From Polynucleobacter acidiphobus (GTDB lineage Bacteria; Pseudomonadota; Gammaproteobacteria; Burkholderiales; Burkholderiaceae), in assembly GCF_003065385.1 (NCBI RefSeq), contig NZ_CP023277.1, forward strand, positions 770,829-834,828: DNA of 64,000 bases. The letters run 5' to 3'. The notes beneath the pieces were generated by a model that was not told the origin of the DNA, ran no database searches, and was given only the letters and a program-made list of their open reading frames with translations. Positions 45,285-54,113 of the stretch are shown piece after piece. The translations under genes were made by a program, and so were the position numbers. How positions within the stretch are numbered: position 1 is the stretch's first letter; each line of letters begins with the position of its first letter.

Positions 45285-46070
45285 TTACTTGCCTTGCCAA
45301 TTTGGAGGACGACCACTTAAAAATGCCGTCACACCCTCTTTGAAGTCTGCACTACCGTACACCTCGGTAATTAAATCATCGCAATTCGGTAATGAATGTC
45401 CGATCACGCGCGCCATGATGAGTTTGGATGCCTTTTGAGTAATTGGTGCTAAGGCAGCCAATTGCTTCGCCAAATCCATACTCATCCGATCAAGATCCTC
45501 TGATTCACCAGTTTGGTAAAGAAACCCCTGTGCCAGAAGCTCTTGCGCCGAGATTAACTCAGCAAGTAAGAGCATGCGTTTTGTGATTGCGACCCCGAGA
45601 TGAGCCGTTAACCAGGCGATATTGCTCGGCGAGAGGGTATTGCCAAGTGTGCGTGCAATTGGTACTCCAAATTTTGCAGTTGGAGTTGCTATCCGAAAAT
45701 CACATAAGGCCGCGATCGCCAAACCACCTCCAACCGCGAGTCCGTCGACCACCGCAATCGTTGGCATTGGTAGTTGTTGGAGGGGCCCTAAGTAGTGATC
45801 GATCATGCGCTCGTAGTGAACCCCATCGGCACCGCCTTGAAAGGATTGAAACTGGGTAATATCACTACCCGAGACAAAAGACTTACCCCCAATCCCTCGC
45901 AAAATAGCGACTCGCACAGAAGGATTTTGTGCAAGCTCTAAACAAATCGTGCGCAATTGCTCATACATCGCCTGCGTCATCGCATTGCGCGCTTGGGGAT
46001 GATCAAAAAAGAGATGCGCGATCGAGTCCTTGATCTCGCAATACACCCGAGCATTGATTGCATCACTCAT
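45285..46070 (-). CDS. Enoyl-CoA hydratase/isomerase
   Basis: 261-residue crotonase: GGKSFVSGSDITQFQSF near residue 60 and VDGLAVGGGLAIAALCDFRI near 108 form the oxyanion hole. One catalytic glutamate position is not obvious by eye, so hydratase versus isomerase is open. Overlaps the CoA transferase gene by 4 bp (ATGA), so both act on the same acyl-CoA. Confidence 0.88.
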   Translation of the reverse strand: MSDAINARVYCEIKDSIAHLFFDHPQARNAMTQAMYEQLRTICLELAQNPSVRVAILRGIGGKSFVSGSDITQFQSFQGGADGVHYERMIDHYLGPLQQLPMPTIAVVDGLAVGGGLAIAALCDFRIATPTAKFGVPIARTLGNTLSPSNIAWLTAHLGVAITKRMLLLAELISAQELLAQGFLYQTGESEDLDRMSMDLAKQLAALAPITQKASKLIMARVIGHSLPNCDDLITEVYGSADFKEGVTAFLSGRPPNWQGK

Positions 46071-47293
46071 GCAGCAAATGCACCCTGTGCGCGTAGTGAT
46101 TCAATTTGAGCCGAGGTAAATCCAGCTTGCTCTAAAACCTCTTGGGTATGCTCGCCCAATAGGGGAGGATGACGACGAATTTGCTGCGGGGTGCCTTGCA
46201 TCTTGACCGCAAAGCCGATGTTCGGAACTTTGCCCTCCAGCGGATGATCAATCTCAATCTTCATTTGGCGATGCTTACCATGCTCGCTCGCAAATGCCTG
46301 CGGATAATCTAAGATGGGCCCAGCCGGAATTCCTTCAGTCAACATCAGATCAATCCACTCACTTGCATCTTTATTAGCAAAGGATTTCTCAAGCTCAGTA
46401 ATTAATGCTTCGCGATGACCGAGTCGACCAGCAATCGTTTGGTAATCAGGGTTCTCTAAAAGATCTGGGCGAGCTAGGATCTCGCAGAGTTTTTGCCAAA
46501 GCTTGTTATTGGTGGCGCCCATTACGAAGTAACCATCTTTTGCCTTCACGGCCTGATAAGGCGCGGTCATGCGGTTAGCCGTACCCAATGCGACGGGTGG
46601 TTGACCGGTGCCCCAGTATTCTGAGGTATCCCAAATCGAGAACGCCAGTGCTGAATCAAATAAAGATGCGTCAATGTATTGACCCTGACCCGTGTTCTTG
46701 GCGCCAATGTATGCTGACAGAGCTGCATAAACCGCAAAGAGGGCGCAGCCAATATCGGCAACCGGAACACCGGCTTTAACGGGTTTGCCATCGCCATGCC
46801 CGGTCACACTCATTACCCCTGACATCGCTTGAGCCATTAAATCAAAACCAGGACGCTCTGCCCAGGGACCGCTTTGACCAAAACCCGAGATGCTGACATA
46901 CACAAGCGCAGGATTAATCTTGCGCATCACCTCGTAACCAACACCCAGTCGTTTCATGACCCCGGGGCGATAGTTCTCCACCAAGATGTCGGCATCTTTG
47001 GCCAACTCAAACAAAATTTCTTTCCCAGCATCGGACTTCAGATTAATCGCGATACTACGCTTATTGCGATTCATGTTCAAAAAGCCCATGCTATCTGGGC
47101 CTTTCATCTTAAAACCCATGGCGCCACGGGTTTGGTCACCCGAACCTGGTGGTTCGACTTTGATGACATCAGCGCCCATATCGGCGAGCAACATACAGCA
47201 GTAGGGGCCTGCCATGACTTGACTCACATCAAGAACCTTAACACCAGCGAGGGGTAAGGGGCGGTTGGTTTGGGATGTAGAAGAATTCATCAT
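46067..47293 (-). CDS. CaiB/BaiF family CoA transferase
   Basis: 408-residue class III CoA transferase. PLAGVKVLDVSQVMAGPYCC starts the fold and the catalytic aspartate is in RPGFDLMAQAMSGVM near 175. GIPAGPILDYPQAF is near 320. It exchanges CoA between carboxylic acids; the partner acid is unknown. Operon with enoyl-CoA hydratase. The start may be the first or second Met. Confidence 0.9.
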   Translation of the reverse strand: MMNSSTSQTNRPLPLAGVKVLDVSQVMAGPYCCMLLADMGADVIKVEPPGSGDQTRGAMGFKMKGPDSMGFLNMNRNKRSIAINLKSDAGKEILFELAKDADILVENYRPGVMKRLGVGYEVMRKINPALVYVSISGFGQSGPWAERPGFDLMAQAMSGVMSVTGHGDGKPVKAGVPVADIGCALFAVYAALSAYIGAKNTGQGQYIDASLFDSALAFSIWDTSEYWGTGQPPVALGTANRMTAPYQAVKAKDGYFVMGATNNKLWQKLCEILARPDLLENPDYQTIAGRLGHREALITELEKSFANKDASEWIDLMLTEGIPAGPILDYPQAFASEHGKHRQMKIEIDHPLEGKVPNIGFAVKMQGTPQQIRRHPPLLGEHTQEVLEQAGFTSAQIESLRAQGAFAA

Positions 47294-47353
47294 GGCATTC
47301 TAAACACAAAACCATTTTTTGTTTGTGCACATCACTCTATTAAAATAACTGGC

Positions 47354-47512
47354 ATGTACATGTTTTTACCTTTCGCGATCGCATTACTAGCCGCCATTCT
47401 CATTTGGTTTGAAAAGCGCGTGCTTGGATTGCTGTTAGCATTTGCTAGCGCCGTGATCACGGTAGCATGGTTCTTGCATCATGCCTCCGATAAACTAAAT
47501 ATCAGCTTATGA
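47354..47512 (+). CDS. DUF5993 small membrane protein
   Basis: 52 residues, two hydrophobic helices (FLPFAIALLAAILIWF and LGLLLAFASAVITVAWFLH). It matches the DUF5993 proteins that are encoded directly before DsbB variants. It overlaps dsbB by 4 bp (ATGA), so an accessory role for DsbB is likely but inferred. The longer frame from 47270 was rejected because it overlaps the opposite gene's start. Confidence 0.78.
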   Translation: MYMFLPFAIALLAAILIWFEKRVLGLLLAFASAVITVAWFLHHASDKLNISL

Positions 47513-48072
47513 GTAAGTTCACCTTACCATCACTCAGTGGCTTAGGGAACATTGTTCTCCTCATGGTCATCAATTTGGTGCTTACTCTGGCATTCTTGGA
47601 TCAGTTCATCAATCATGATCTGCCATGCCCACTTTGCATCTTACAGCGCATGGGCTTTACCTTAATTGGACTGATGTTCTTACTCAATATCCGTTCAGGT
47701 GCGCAGCCGGCGCATTATGGATTCGCCATTTTGTTTGCGATCTTAGGTTTGTCAGTCTCTTTGCGCCAAGTCTTGTTACATGTTGCTCCAGGTGATCTGG
47801 GTTATGGTGATACCTTCTTTCATCTGCATTTTTACACCTGGGCCTTTGTTGGATTTGTCTCCTTGATGATCAGCATCGCAATCCTATTAATTATTCCGGA
47901 TCGCGGCACCCGCAGCCGGCATTGGTTTGCTCAGTTTGTCTGTTTGTGGTTCATTCTTTTATTGTTAGGTAATGTGATCTCTACCTTATCAATTTGTGGT
48001 TTCGGTGCTTGTGCAGATAACCCCTTGCACTATGACGGTATCGAGCAACTGCGTCAGTGGATTGCTAAGTAA
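47509..48072 (+). CDS. dsbB: Disulfide bond formation protein B, five-helix variant
   Basis: 187-residue inner-membrane quinone-linked thiol oxidase. The first redox pair is CPLC at 40-43, followed by the conserved quinone-contact arginine (CILQRMG). Unlike E. coli DsbB, the loop between helices 3 and 4 has no cysteine; a Cx4C pair (C163, C168 in SICGFGACAD) lies after a fifth predicted helix near the C-terminus. Paired with DUF5993. Confidence 0.85.
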   Translation: MSKFTLPSLSGLGNIVLLMVINLVLTLAFLDQFINHDLPCPLCILQRMGFTLIGLMFLLNIRSGAQPAHYGFAILFAILGLSVSLRQVLLHVAPGDLGYGDTFFHLHFYTWAFVGFVSLMISIAILLIIPDRGTRSRHWFAQFVCLWFILLLLGNVISTLSICGFGACADNPLHYDGIEQLRQWIAK

Positions 48073-48078
48073 TCTCCT

Positions 48079-49044
48079 TTGAAACGACTCATTCTCATTT
48101 GTGCACTTGCCTTTGGACTACTTGCGCCAGCGCAAGCCGAACGCGTCTGGCCACGCGAGACCGTCCGTATCGTGGTTAGCTTTCCTCCAGGCGGAGCGCC
48201 TGATACCCTTGCGCGAGTCCTTGCGGAGGATTGGCAAAAAGCTCTAAACGTTCCCATCCTCGTCGAGAATCGTCCTGGCCATGGCGGCAATATTGGAGCT
48301 GATCTGGTAGCTAAGAGTGTGCCTGATGGCTATACCTTGCTAATTGGTACCGTGGGGATTCATGCGATTAATGGCGCCCTTTATGAAAAACTCTCCTATG
48401 ACCCTGTGGCTGATTTCACCCCAATTAGTTTCTTGGCCAGCACCCCAAATGTACTAATTGTGAGTAAGCAACTTGGCGTGCAGTCACTCAAGGACCTGAT
48501 TGCCCTAGCCAAAGCAAAACCGAATGAACTGACTTTTGGATCATCGGGTACAGGAACCTCGATTCATATGTCTGGAGAGCTCTTTAAAGAGATGGCAGGC
48601 GTACAGATTCGGCATATTCCGTATAAGGGCAGAGCGCAATCCTTGCCCGATCTGGTAAGCGGCCGCATTTCCATGCTCTTTGATAATTTAGCATCCGCAT
48701 TACCCTTAATCAAAGCCAATGAAGTGGTTGCGCTAGGAGTCACCACACTCAAGCGTTCTCCGTCCGCCCCGGAGATCCCAACACTCAATGAACAGGGGCT
48801 CAAAGGGTTTGAAGCAATATCCTGGTTCTCTCTGATGGGCCCAGCCAAATTATCTCGCGATATTCAGATGCGGCTTAACCAATTGACCCAGCAAACCCTA
48901 GCTAAGCCAGAGGTGAGAGCGCGATTGATGAACGGTGGACTCGAGCCAAACCCGGGCAGTCCCGAGGAGCTAGCTCGTTATATCCAACTGGAATCCAATA
49001 AATGGCGCAAAATTGTTCAGCAATCGGGAGCAAAGGCAGAATAA
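48079..49044 (+). CDS. Bug/TctC-type periplasmic solute-binding protein
   Basis: 321 residues with signal peptide (LILICALAFGLLAPAQA). VWPRETVRIVVSFPPGGAPD near residue 22 is the ligand-carboxylate loop of the tripartite tricarboxylate transporter receptors, and DLVAKSVPDGYTLLIGT follows. The ligand is probably a carboxylic acid. No TctAB membrane genes are nearby, as is usual for orphan Bug proteins. The start is TTG with weak signals. Confidence 0.9.
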   Translation: MKRLILICALAFGLLAPAQAERVWPRETVRIVVSFPPGGAPDTLARVLAEDWQKALNVPILVENRPGHGGNIGADLVAKSVPDGYTLLIGTVGIHAINGALYEKLSYDPVADFTPISFLASTPNVLIVSKQLGVQSLKDLIALAKAKPNELTFGSSGTGTSIHMSGELFKEMAGVQIRHIPYKGRAQSLPDLVSGRISMLFDNLASALPLIKANEVVALGVTTLKRSPSAPEIPTLNEQGLKGFEAISWFSLMGPAKLSRDIQMRLNQLTQQTLAKPEVRARLMNGGLEPNPGSPEELARYIQLESNKWRKIVQQSGAKAE

Positions 49045-49103
49045 TGTCTGCCAAACCTACTCCAGAAGCGTTAAATACACAGAAAGATCAACCGGAGCAC
49101 TCC

Positions 49104-49568
49104 ATGCGACTTCAGGCCTTTAAAACAATTGTTATTAGCAGCATTGGCATCGCTGCACTTACGGCTTGCGTATCCGCACCCACTGGCCCCACGATTACCA
49201 TCATGCCGCGCGAGGGAAAATCGTTTGAGGAGTTTAAGAAAGATGATGAGGAGTGCCGTGCCTTTGCAGCCCAATCCGTTAAGGAGGGCAATACTGCAGC
49301 CTTAAAAGAGGGAGCCATCAGTGCTGCCACGGGCGCAGCCATTGGAGCTGCGGCAGGAGCCCTGTATCAGGGTGGAAGCAGTACCAATGTCGGAACTGGT
49401 GCAGCGATTGGCATGGTTGGGGGTGCCGCAGTTGGGGCTATGGGAGCCTCCAGCAAAGAAACGCAGGCCCAAACCCAATACAACACCGCGTATCAACAGT
49501 GCATGTACACCAAAGGTAATCAGGTACCTGGATTTAAACCCGTTAATGATTACAAATTGATTAAATAA
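49104..49568 (+). CDS. Glycine-zipper lipoprotein
   Basis: 154 residues; lipobox AALTAC (Cys20). A KKDDEECRAFAAQ motif, then two glycine-zipper hairpins (ATGAAIGAAAGALYQGG and GAAIGMVGGAAVGAMG), then a terminal QQCMYTKGNQVPGF. Same design as the product of 36790-37173. The start was set at 49104 after CCGGAGCACTCC; the longer open frame runs into the TctC gene. Confidence 0.78.
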   Translation: MRLQAFKTIVISSIGIAALTACVSAPTGPTITIMPREGKSFEEFKKDDEECRAFAAQSVKEGNTAALKEGAISAATGAAIGAAAGALYQGGSSTNVGTGAAIGMVGGAAVGAMGASSKETQAQTQYNTAYQQCMYTKGNQVPGFKPVNDYKLIK

Positions 49569-49672
49569 ATAAACAAGTACTTTACGAAGCTATTTTTTTA
49601 GATAGAGGAGTATCACTAGATATATCACTAAGCCAGTAATTAAATAACGTTCTATTTTGTTCATCTACCAAG

Positions 49673-49888
49673 CTAGGACAAGATGGGGATGGTTCGTGAA
49701 CTACCATCTTCATAGTTAAATTGAATTTCGTATGGACCGACTATTTTTGCTTCCTTCAATTCCTTTTGCCCCCAGAGCAATTTAATCTCTAGCCCTAGCT
49801 CTTTATCCTCAACCAATACATATTTATTCGCATGATCGATATGTGTGATCGAAAAATGATTTGACCGAGGAAGTAATTGATCTAGCAT
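49673..49888 (-). CDS. Hypothetical 71-residue protein
   Basis: Low-GC ORF without recognised family. The composition is protein-like (YVLVEDKELGLEIKLLWGQ, then EIQFNYEDGSSRTIPI). No ribosome site is visible at the ATG, and a palindrome ends 8 bp upstream. It may be a recently acquired or orphan gene, or not translated. The surrounding 49569-49672 shows nothing else. Confidence 0.45.
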   Translation of the reverse strand: MLDQLLPRSNHFSITHIDHANKYVLVEDKELGLEIKLLWGQKELKEAKIVGPYEIQFNYEDGSSRTIPILS

Positions 49889-49895
49889 ATATATT

Positions 49896-49916
49896 TATAA
49901 ACTTCATAAGTTTATA
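49896..49916. repeat. 21-bp palindrome, candidate operator
   Basis: TATAAACTT-CAT-AAGTTTATA is a perfect 9-bp inverted repeat with a 3-bp centre. It lies between the 71-residue ORF (-) and the winged-helix regulator (+), the usual place for a MarR-type operator. As RNA it would be a hairpin with a triloop. Confidence 0.6.
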
Positions 49917-49970
49917 GAAAATATATACATAACGGGGAATACGGATTTTCACCTCTTGACAACTAATCTC

Positions 49971-49982
49971 GGGGGGGGGGGG
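49971..49982 (+). repeat. Homopolymer of 12 G
   Basis: The longest single-base run in the window, 10 bp downstream of a TTGACA at 49956-49961 and 99 bp before the regulator ATG. Runs of this length slip readily in replication and in sequencing. The interval 49983-50080 otherwise contains no clear element. Confidence 0.9.
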
Positions 49983-50080
49983 ATTGAAAGCTATCGAGTG
50001 ATTAGCTCAAAAGCGATTAAACTATTAGAAGGAAATAAAGAAAGTCTTCCATTACAAATACTACTTGTGGGGACAAGAAT

Positions 50081-50410
50081 ATGGACGTCTTAGCCAATTA
50101 CTTTGAGTTCGCAAGTAGTCGGGACAAAATACATGCCAAGTACAAGGTCACTCACCGCGAGTGCATTATCTTGCGCATGATTGCTAGCGCGTTTCATGAG
50201 GGACGCACGCTCACTGTGTCGGATGTGATTCAGATGAAGTCGATTGCCTCGCCAGCCACATCGCATGCCGCTCTTAAATCCCTGGTTGCAAAGAAGTTGA
50301 TTGAGAACGTATCTTGCACCAAGGATGCGCGCGTCAAGAAATTAATTCCAACGGAGAAAGCCATCAAGCTCTACAAAGAGCTAGGCATGCTACTGGTCAA
50401 AACAAAATAG
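50081..50410 (+). CDS. MarR-like winged-helix regulator
   Basis: 109 residues with the MarR fold: THRECIILRMIASAFHEGRT (helices 1-3), KSIASPATSHAALKSLVAKK (recognition helix) and the wing NVSCTKDARVKKLIPTEKA. It lacks the long N- and C-terminal dimer helices of classical MarR, so dimer contacts may differ. The target is probably its own divergent region. Convergent with the MATE gene, 2 bp apart. Confidence 0.85.
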   Translation: MDVLANYFEFASSRDKIHAKYKVTHRECIILRMIASAFHEGRTLTVSDVIQMKSIASPATSHAALKSLVAKKLIENVSCTKDARVKKLIPTEKAIKLYKELGMLLVKTK

Positions 50411-50412
50411 GC

Positions 50413-51804
50413 TTAGACCGTCACCGGTGGGTTGGTCTTTTTGTAGTGTGCTGCAGTCTTTCTAAAAATCCACAGAAGTAGTGCGGCGGCAATGGCCAGG
50501 CTCACACTATTAGCAATCCAAAACCCATTAACCCCTTGTAAGATCTGGGGTGTATTGCCCAGCACATTGAAGCCCAATAGGTAGCCGCCTCCAAGGCCCA
50601 CACACCACAGTGATCCTGCATAGACCAACATGGGCAAAAACGAGATGCGATACGCGCGCAAGATAAATGCCGCAACCACTTGAACCGAGTCAACTAATTG
50701 ATAGAAGCAAATAAATAAGAAGAGGGGTGCAGCTAATAATTTGACATCCGGTGTTGGGTCGTAGAGATCAAGCAACTGAAACCGAAACACCCACACAAAT
50801 AGTCCAATCACAATGCATAGGCTACTGGTGAAGATCACTGACGACCAACCAATTTCTTCAGCGCGTTGCTGTCGACCGGCACCAATCGACTGGGAGACCA
50901 AGGTCATGGTCGCAATCGAGAGTGCCAGCGGCACCATATAAATCACCGTACCTAGATTAGCAACGATTTGATGGCCTGCAAGCGTAGTTGTGCCAAAGCG
51001 CGCAATGAACAAAGACATGAAGGTAAACGAGGTCACCTCGATAAAGTAACTTAGGCCAATCGGCGCACCTAGGCGTAAGAGAGTCCAGATCCGATGCCAG
51101 TTGGGCCAACTAAATTGTGCAAAGAGTTGAAACGGCTTATAAAAACGACCTGAGAGCACAATGATGAGGGTTGCAAAAAACCAAAGCCAGTTAATAATTA
51201 CCGTAGCGACCGCGCAGCCCGGCCCCCCCATTGCGACGATGCCGAAGCCACCATAAATAAATAAAGCATTGAGTGGAAACTTGAGACCCAAGCCCACCAA
51301 TTGCACAATCGTAATAATGCCCGGCCTCGAAACTGCATTATGAAAGGACATTAAAACCCGCATCCCCATGCTGGCTGGTAAACCCAGGGCCAAGATCTCT
51401 AGATAGAGACGTGCCTTGCTCTCGAGATCGTGTTCAACCTGTGAGATTCCGAGTAAGAGATCGGCATTCAAAAGGATTAGCGTGCCGACCACGGTTAAAC
51501 CTACTGCAAGCCAACCCGCCTGACGAACCTCTTCACCAATCTCGCCATACCGTTTAGCACCAAATAACTGCCCCGCAATTGGGGTGAGCGCAGCAATCAC
51601 CCCCGTGAGCCCAACATAAATGCTGATGTAGATCGCTGAGGCCATCGCCAGAGCTGCCAGATCCTCAGACGAGTAGCGCGCCGTCATGGCGGTATCCAAC
51701 ACACCAAAGGCAATCACCGCTAACTGGCCTACCAATAGTGGACCGGCTAATTTCAGGAGTTCAGGAACATCGTCTCGTAAGCGCGAGACCCGAAAAAATG
51801 TCAT
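50413..51804 (-). CDS. MATE-family efflux transporter
   Basis: 463-residue NorM-like multidrug and toxin extrusion transporter with 12 predicted helices in two halves. It begins LLKLAGPLLVGQLAVIAFGV; the second half starts near LRLGAPIGLSYFIEVTSFT. Probably exports cationic compounds in exchange for Na+ or H+. It is 8 bp downstream of the glycosyltransferase on the same strand. Confidence 0.92.
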   Translation of the reverse strand: MTFFRVSRLRDDVPELLKLAGPLLVGQLAVIAFGVLDTAMTARYSSEDLAALAMASAIYISIYVGLTGVIAALTPIAGQLFGAKRYGEIGEEVRQAGWLAVGLTVVGTLILLNADLLLGISQVEHDLESKARLYLEILALGLPASMGMRVLMSFHNAVSRPGIITIVQLVGLGLKFPLNALFIYGGFGIVAMGGPGCAVATVIINWLWFFATLIIVLSGRFYKPFQLFAQFSWPNWHRIWTLLRLGAPIGLSYFIEVTSFTFMSLFIARFGTTTLAGHQIVANLGTVIYMVPLALSIATMTLVSQSIGAGRQQRAEEIGWSSVIFTSSLCIVIGLFVWVFRFQLLDLYDPTPDVKLLAAPLFLFICFYQLVDSVQVVAAFILRAYRISFLPMLVYAGSLWCVGLGGGYLLGFNVLGNTPQILQGVNGFWIANSVSLAIAAALLLWIFRKTAAHYKKTNPPVTV

Positions 51805-51812
51805 GCGTGGTC

Positions 51813-53531
51813 TTACTCGGGGATTACTTCATATAAGCGCAAACGCTCATCGCGATCGGCAGCGCGTCGATCTTCCCAAAGCAGTTTGAGCTTCTTGTCA
51901 TGCAGTGCGGAGAATGCCGTTGCCGTGCTGGCATTGTGGGTCAGTACATAAGGACAGGCAGGATTATCGGCCAACGGTAAGCGTGTGAAATAACTAAACG
52001 ATGCTAATTGCGCTGCCCCTAGATTGCTGGTATCGATACAAGTAGCATTGGCTGGCGCAGCTTGTACAAGTCGCTCAGCAACAAACCGATAGGTCTTGGC
52101 GTAGTTGATGGTGGGTAACCACAGGGTCATGAGTAGCACCCACATGAGTGTCGTACCAGATGCCGAGATAATCAAGCAGCGCCAAATGACCTTGGGAGCG
52201 CGTGAGGTACGCCACTGCACCACCCAGAGCCAAAGACCGGTAATACCAAGCGCGATGAGGAGGGTGACCCAACTAAACTGAACCTCAAAACCCGGAATGT
52301 AGCGCGCAACATTATCAGCAGTGCTGGCAGGAAAGCCTGTGGTCTTGGCAAACCAAATCAGCCAAATGGCAACCGCAATGATCGTAAAACTCAGCATTGC
52401 AAACCAGTCAATAAAACTAATGACACTGCGTCGCAAAATGGGAAGGCTAAAGGCAGCTAAGATGGCCATTGGTGGAATGAGGATGATCAAATCATGTTCA
52501 TTGGCATCCACCCGAAATAACACATAGATAAGCCCAGCTAGCAGTAAGCCCAAGGGTATACATAAATGGGGCGCACGCCACGCACCGGCATCCTCATGAC
52601 GCACCCAATGAACAAGGGCCACTAGTGCCAAGGGCCAGACTGGCCATGCGTACGCCCAAAAGTTGACTCCCATAAATTGCAAGGAGTTCCAAGCAATATA
52701 GCGATGCATGGGTGGTGTTTGTGCCCACGCTTGGAGTGCGGATTCTTGTACTGCTGGAGAAACGGCAAAGACTTGCCATAAGAGTGGCCAAATACCAATC
52801 CCCACAATGGCAATGACCAGCGAACTCAGTGTCCACCGAAATCGTAGTTTTACCTGACAGAAGAAAACAGCTAGTGCGGTTGCGATCGCAATCAATGCAG
52901 TCAAAGCCCAGTTACTGGAGAGACCCAAAATGACCAATCCGAGGCCAGTCCATGCGCCACCTTGCCAAGGTTTATCAAGGCCACGGATGGTGCCATACAT
53001 CACAATCGAGAGACCCATGAGTTGTGCCATCATCGGCGTGGTCTCATGGGTACGCTGGGCCAGACCCACGCATGCTAAGAATATTAGTAGCGCTCCATCA
53101 GCTAAGGTCATCCCGTAATCACGGGTATTGGGTTGGCCACCGAGTGCAAAACTCATGGGTTGTACTTCTTTGCGACGCCCCAATAAATAACAGGCATACC
53201 AAATGGCAATTGCGGTCACGAAGAAGCACAGTGCTGAGTAAAGACGTGCTGCATTACTATCACCAATCCATGAACCAAACAAATCCATGAAGCTCGCACC
53301 CAACCAGTAGGGCAATGGCGCCCCCATGGATTGCTCACGTCCAGCGAGAGAGGGGATTAGCCAATCGTGCCAAGAGCTGGTATGCAGATGCCACATCACA
53401 CCAAACCCAATTGAGTCTTCGTTTTTCCAGGGATCACGACCAAAAAGACCGGCCAAGCCGTAGACGATTGTGAGTGCAAAGATCACAATCCGGGGAATGG
53501 ATGCTGTGGCAGCGGCAGTCAGTTTGACCAT
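51813..53531 (-). CDS. GT-C family membrane glycosyltransferase (ArnT-like)
   Basis: 572 residues with about 11-12 membrane helices and a soluble C-terminal domain. The acidic first loop GRDPWKNEDSIGFGVMWHLH carries the Asp/Glu pattern of lipid-linked sugar transferases, and YWLGASFMDLFG follows. It probably moves a sugar from polyprenyl phosphate to an envelope component. The acceptor is unknown and no lipid A modification genes are adjacent. Confidence 0.82.
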   Translation of the reverse strand: MVKLTAAATASIPRIVIFALTIVYGLAGLFGRDPWKNEDSIGFGVMWHLHTSSWHDWLIPSLAGREQSMGAPLPYWLGASFMDLFGSWIGDSNAARLYSALCFFVTAIAIWYACYLLGRRKEVQPMSFALGGQPNTRDYGMTLADGALLIFLACVGLAQRTHETTPMMAQLMGLSIVMYGTIRGLDKPWQGGAWTGLGLVILGLSSNWALTALIAIATALAVFFCQVKLRFRWTLSSLVIAIVGIGIWPLLWQVFAVSPAVQESALQAWAQTPPMHRYIAWNSLQFMGVNFWAYAWPVWPLALVALVHWVRHEDAGAWRAPHLCIPLGLLLAGLIYVLFRVDANEHDLIILIPPMAILAAFSLPILRRSVISFIDWFAMLSFTIIAVAIWLIWFAKTTGFPASTADNVARYIPGFEVQFSWVTLLIALGITGLWLWVVQWRTSRAPKVIWRCLIISASGTTLMWVLLMTLWLPTINYAKTYRFVAERLVQAAPANATCIDTSNLGAAQLASFSYFTRLPLADNPACPYVLTHNASTATAFSALHDKKLKLLWEDRRAADRDERLRLYEVIPE

Positions 53532-53587
53532 ACTAGTTCATCGTATCCCTGAATACTACCTTGATCCACATTCCCAGAAATAACAAA

Positions 53588-53603
53588 GGCAGCGTTTGCT
53601 GCC
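53588..53603 (-). terminator. Intrinsic terminator of rpmE2
   Basis: Reverse-strand hairpin GGCAGC-AAAC-GCTGCC followed by TTTGTTATTT, 27 bp after the L31 stop. Confidence 0.8.
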
Positions 53604-53630
53604 TTCGGTAATACAAACCACCTGCGGTGA

Positions 53631-53993
53631 TTACTTCGCTTTCTTGCTAGCCACTTTCTTTGCAGCAGGCTCTGCTTTCTTGGCTTCTGCGGCAGCGGCA
53701 CGCTTCTCAGCAGTCTTGGCAGCACCATCACCAGTTGCCTTGGCAGCGGCTTTGCCACCAAACTTCTGACGGAACTTCTCAACACGACCAGCGGTGTCAA
53801 TAATTTTCTGGGTACCTGTAAAGAAGGGATGCGACTCCGAGGAGGTCTCGATCTTTGCTAGGGGATACTCTTGACCGTCTTCCCACTTAATCGTCTCTTT
53901 GGTGATGATGGTGGAGCGGGTCTTGAAGCTGAAGTTGTTGGAAACGTCTACGAACACAACTTCGCGGTAATCGGGGTGAATGCCTTGTTTCAT
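53631..53993 (-). CDS. rpmE2: Ribosomal protein L31 type B with basic C-terminal tail
   Basis: 120 residues. The first ~80 are a cysteine-free (zinc-independent) L31: [44 protein letters not shown]. The last ~40 are an Ala/Lys/Glu extension ([15 protein letters not shown]) absent from most L31 proteins, resembling histone H1-like tails. The ATG at 53993 follows AAGGAT; a TTG two codons upstream is less likely. Monocistronic, between rho and a glycosyltransferase. Confidence 0.93.
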   Translation of the reverse strand: MKQGIHPDYREVVFVDVSNNFSFKTRSTIITKETIKWEDGQEYPLAKIETSSESHPFFTGTQKIIDTAGRVEKFRQKFGGKAAAKATGDGAAKTAEKRAAAAEAKKAEPAAKKVASKKAK

Positions 53994-54113
53994 AATCAAT
54001 ATCCTTGGAACGGGTAGCCGTTGTGCGTCACGCGTGATCCCACAATACTTGCCCAGGGTTTAATCCAGCAAAAGTGAGATTATGCCACAAAATCAATGCT
54101 TAAGCTCCAATGG

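Noticed and set aside
49881-50093. Forward open frame crossing the G-tract as a separate gene
   Set aside because: It has only a TTG start, no ribosome site and overlaps the regulator start. Kept only as part of the G-tract observation.
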